Shown: positions 62,557-64,000 of the stretch, in pieces
How positions within the stretch are numbered: the stretch's first letter is position 1
Layout: each line of letters opens with the position of its first letter
NCBI GenBank assembly: GCA_964036275.1
Contig: OZ038433.1
Coordinates: 51,663,902-51,727,901 of the forward strand
From: Litoditis marina
Lineage: Eukaryota; Nematoda; Chromadorea; Rhabditida; Rhabditidae
Reading direction: 5' to 3'
DNA length: 64,000 nucleotides
Notes under the pieces: generated by a model
Seen by the model: the letters and a program-made list of their open reading frames with translations, nothing else
Told to the model about the DNA's origin: nothing
The model's database searches: none
Made by a program: the position numbers and the translations under genes

Positions 62557-64000
62557 GAGGTGGCGATGATCGCCATCTCCAGTAGGAGGTGGCGATGATC
62601 GCCATCTCTCCAGTAGAAGGTGGCGATGATCGCCATCTCTCCAGTGGCGATGATCGCTATCTCCCCAGTAGGAGGTGGCGATGATCGCCATCTCCCCAGT
62701 AAGAGGTGGCGATGATCGCCATCTTCCCAGTAGGAGGTGGCGATGATCGCCATCTCTCCAGTAGGAAGTGGCGATGATCGCTATCTCCCCAGTGGGAGGT
62801 GGCGATGATCGCCATCTCTCCAGTAGGAAGTAGCGATGATCGCTATCTCTCCAGTAGGAGGTGGCGATGATAACCACCTCTCCAGTAGTAGATGGCGATG
62901 ATCGCCATCTCTCCAGTAGGAGGTGGCGATGATCGCCATATCCCCAGTAGGAGGTGGCGATGATCGCCATCTCCCCAGTAGAAGGTGGCGATGATAGCCA
63001 TCTCTCCGGTAGGAGGTGGCGATGATCGCCATCTCCCCAGTAGGAGGTGGCGATGATCGCCATCTCTCCAGTAGAAGGTGGCGATGATCGCCATCTCTCC
63101 AGTAGGAGGTGGCGATGATCGCCATCTCCCCAGTAGGAGATGTCGATGATCGTCATCTCCCCAGTAGAAGGTGGCGATGATCACCATCTTCCCAGTAGAA
63201 GGTGGCGATGATCGCCATCTCTCCAGTAGGAGGTGGCGATGATCGCCATCTCTCCAGTAGAAGGTGGCGATGATCGCCATCTCTCCAGTAGGAGGTGGCG
63301 ATGATCGCCATCTCTCCAGTAGGAGATGGCGATGATCGCCACCTTCTACTGGAGAGATCCATTAGGAGGTGGCGATGATCGCCATCTCTCCAGTGGAAGG
63401 TGGCGATGATCGCCATCTCCCCAGTAGGAGATGTCGATGATCGTCATCTCCCCAGTAGAAGGTGGCGATGATCACCATCTTCCCAGTAGAAGGTGGCGAT
63501 GATCGCCATCTCTCCAGTAGGAGGTGGCGATGATCGCCATCTCTCCAGTAGAAGGTGGCGATGATCGCCATCTCTCCAGTAGGAGATGGCGATGATCGCC
63601 ACCTTCTACTGGAGAGATCCATTAGGAGGTGGCGATGATCGCCATCTCTCCAGTGGAAGGTGGCGATGATCGCCATCTCTCCAGTGGCGATGATCGCCAT
63701 CTTCCCAGTAGGAGGTGGCGATGATCGCCACCTCCCCAGTAGGAGGTGGCGATGATCGCCATCTCTCCAGTGGCGATGATCGCCATCTCCCCAGTAGGAG
63801 GTGGCGATGATCGCCACCTCCCCAGTAGAAGGTGGCGATGATCGCCATCTCTCCAGTGGCGATGATCGCCATCTCTCCAGTGGCGATGATCGTCATCTCC
63901 CCAGTAGGAGGTGGCGATGATCGCCATCTCCCCAGTAGAAGGTGGCGATGATCGCCATCTCTCCAGTGGCGATGATCGCCATCTCTCCAGTGGCGATGAT
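62557..64000. repeat. 31-bp minisatellite array, right of the retrotransposon
   Basis: The same unit, variants, 24-bp short form and inverted dimers (near 63355 and 63615) continue to the window edge. It is the displaced continuation of 27251-49785. Confidence 0.97.

Overview
This window is eukaryotic and very probably comes from an invertebrate animal. It holds spliced genes with introns of roughly 270-1250 bp, satellite and minisatellite DNA, foldback elements, and an intact BEL/Pao LTR retrotransposon, a superfamily known only from animals. No rRNA, tRNA, bacterial operon or CRISPR array was seen. The species cannot be named from the sequence alone.

Layout. 1-12015 is a 188-bp satellite of about 64 monomers with higher-order repeats, capped by an inverted monomer piece (12016-12070). 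12079-13098 holds 2.5 copies of a 410-bp repeat. 13.1-17.2 kb is accessory DNA: a cluster of GGTAACC-type motifs, a MITE-like foldback (14388-14660), one convincing coding exon (14715-14839, + strand) with a possible phospho-FFAT motif, a 1.48-kb foldback element (15086-16563) and a detached satellite block (16562-17203). 17250-22724 holds a ten-exon minus-strand gene of unknown function whose reading phases agree at every junction I could test; one intron carries nine copies of a 110-bp minisatellite. 24.6-26.2 kb holds low-complexity Gly/Ser/Lys/Glu-rich coding-like sequence on the minus strand, apparently frameshifted. 26668-27153 is the 3' end of a plus-strand gene with a poly(A) signal.

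27251-49785 and 62557-64000 are two halves of one 31-bp minisatellite array. They are split by a 12.8-kb BEL/Pao element (49786-62551). Because 31 is not a multiple of 3 and the minus strand of the unit has no stop in any frame, the array creates many long but probably meaningless ORFs of up to 613 codons.

The retrotransposon has 645-bp LTRs that differ at one base, a tRNA-Gly primer binding site, a 5-bp target duplication (AGTAG) and an uninterrupted 2229-residue Gag-Pol, so it inserted recently. Its unusual part is outside Gag-Pol. Three leader exons (50706-51900) and two exons after pol (60593-61828) are each a multiple of three long, each phase 0, and bounded by recognisable splice sites. 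The last encodes a coiled coil and a second nucleocapsid-like triple zinc knuckle. This suggests a spliced accessory gene in a BEL/Pao element and is the best candidate here for something undescribed.
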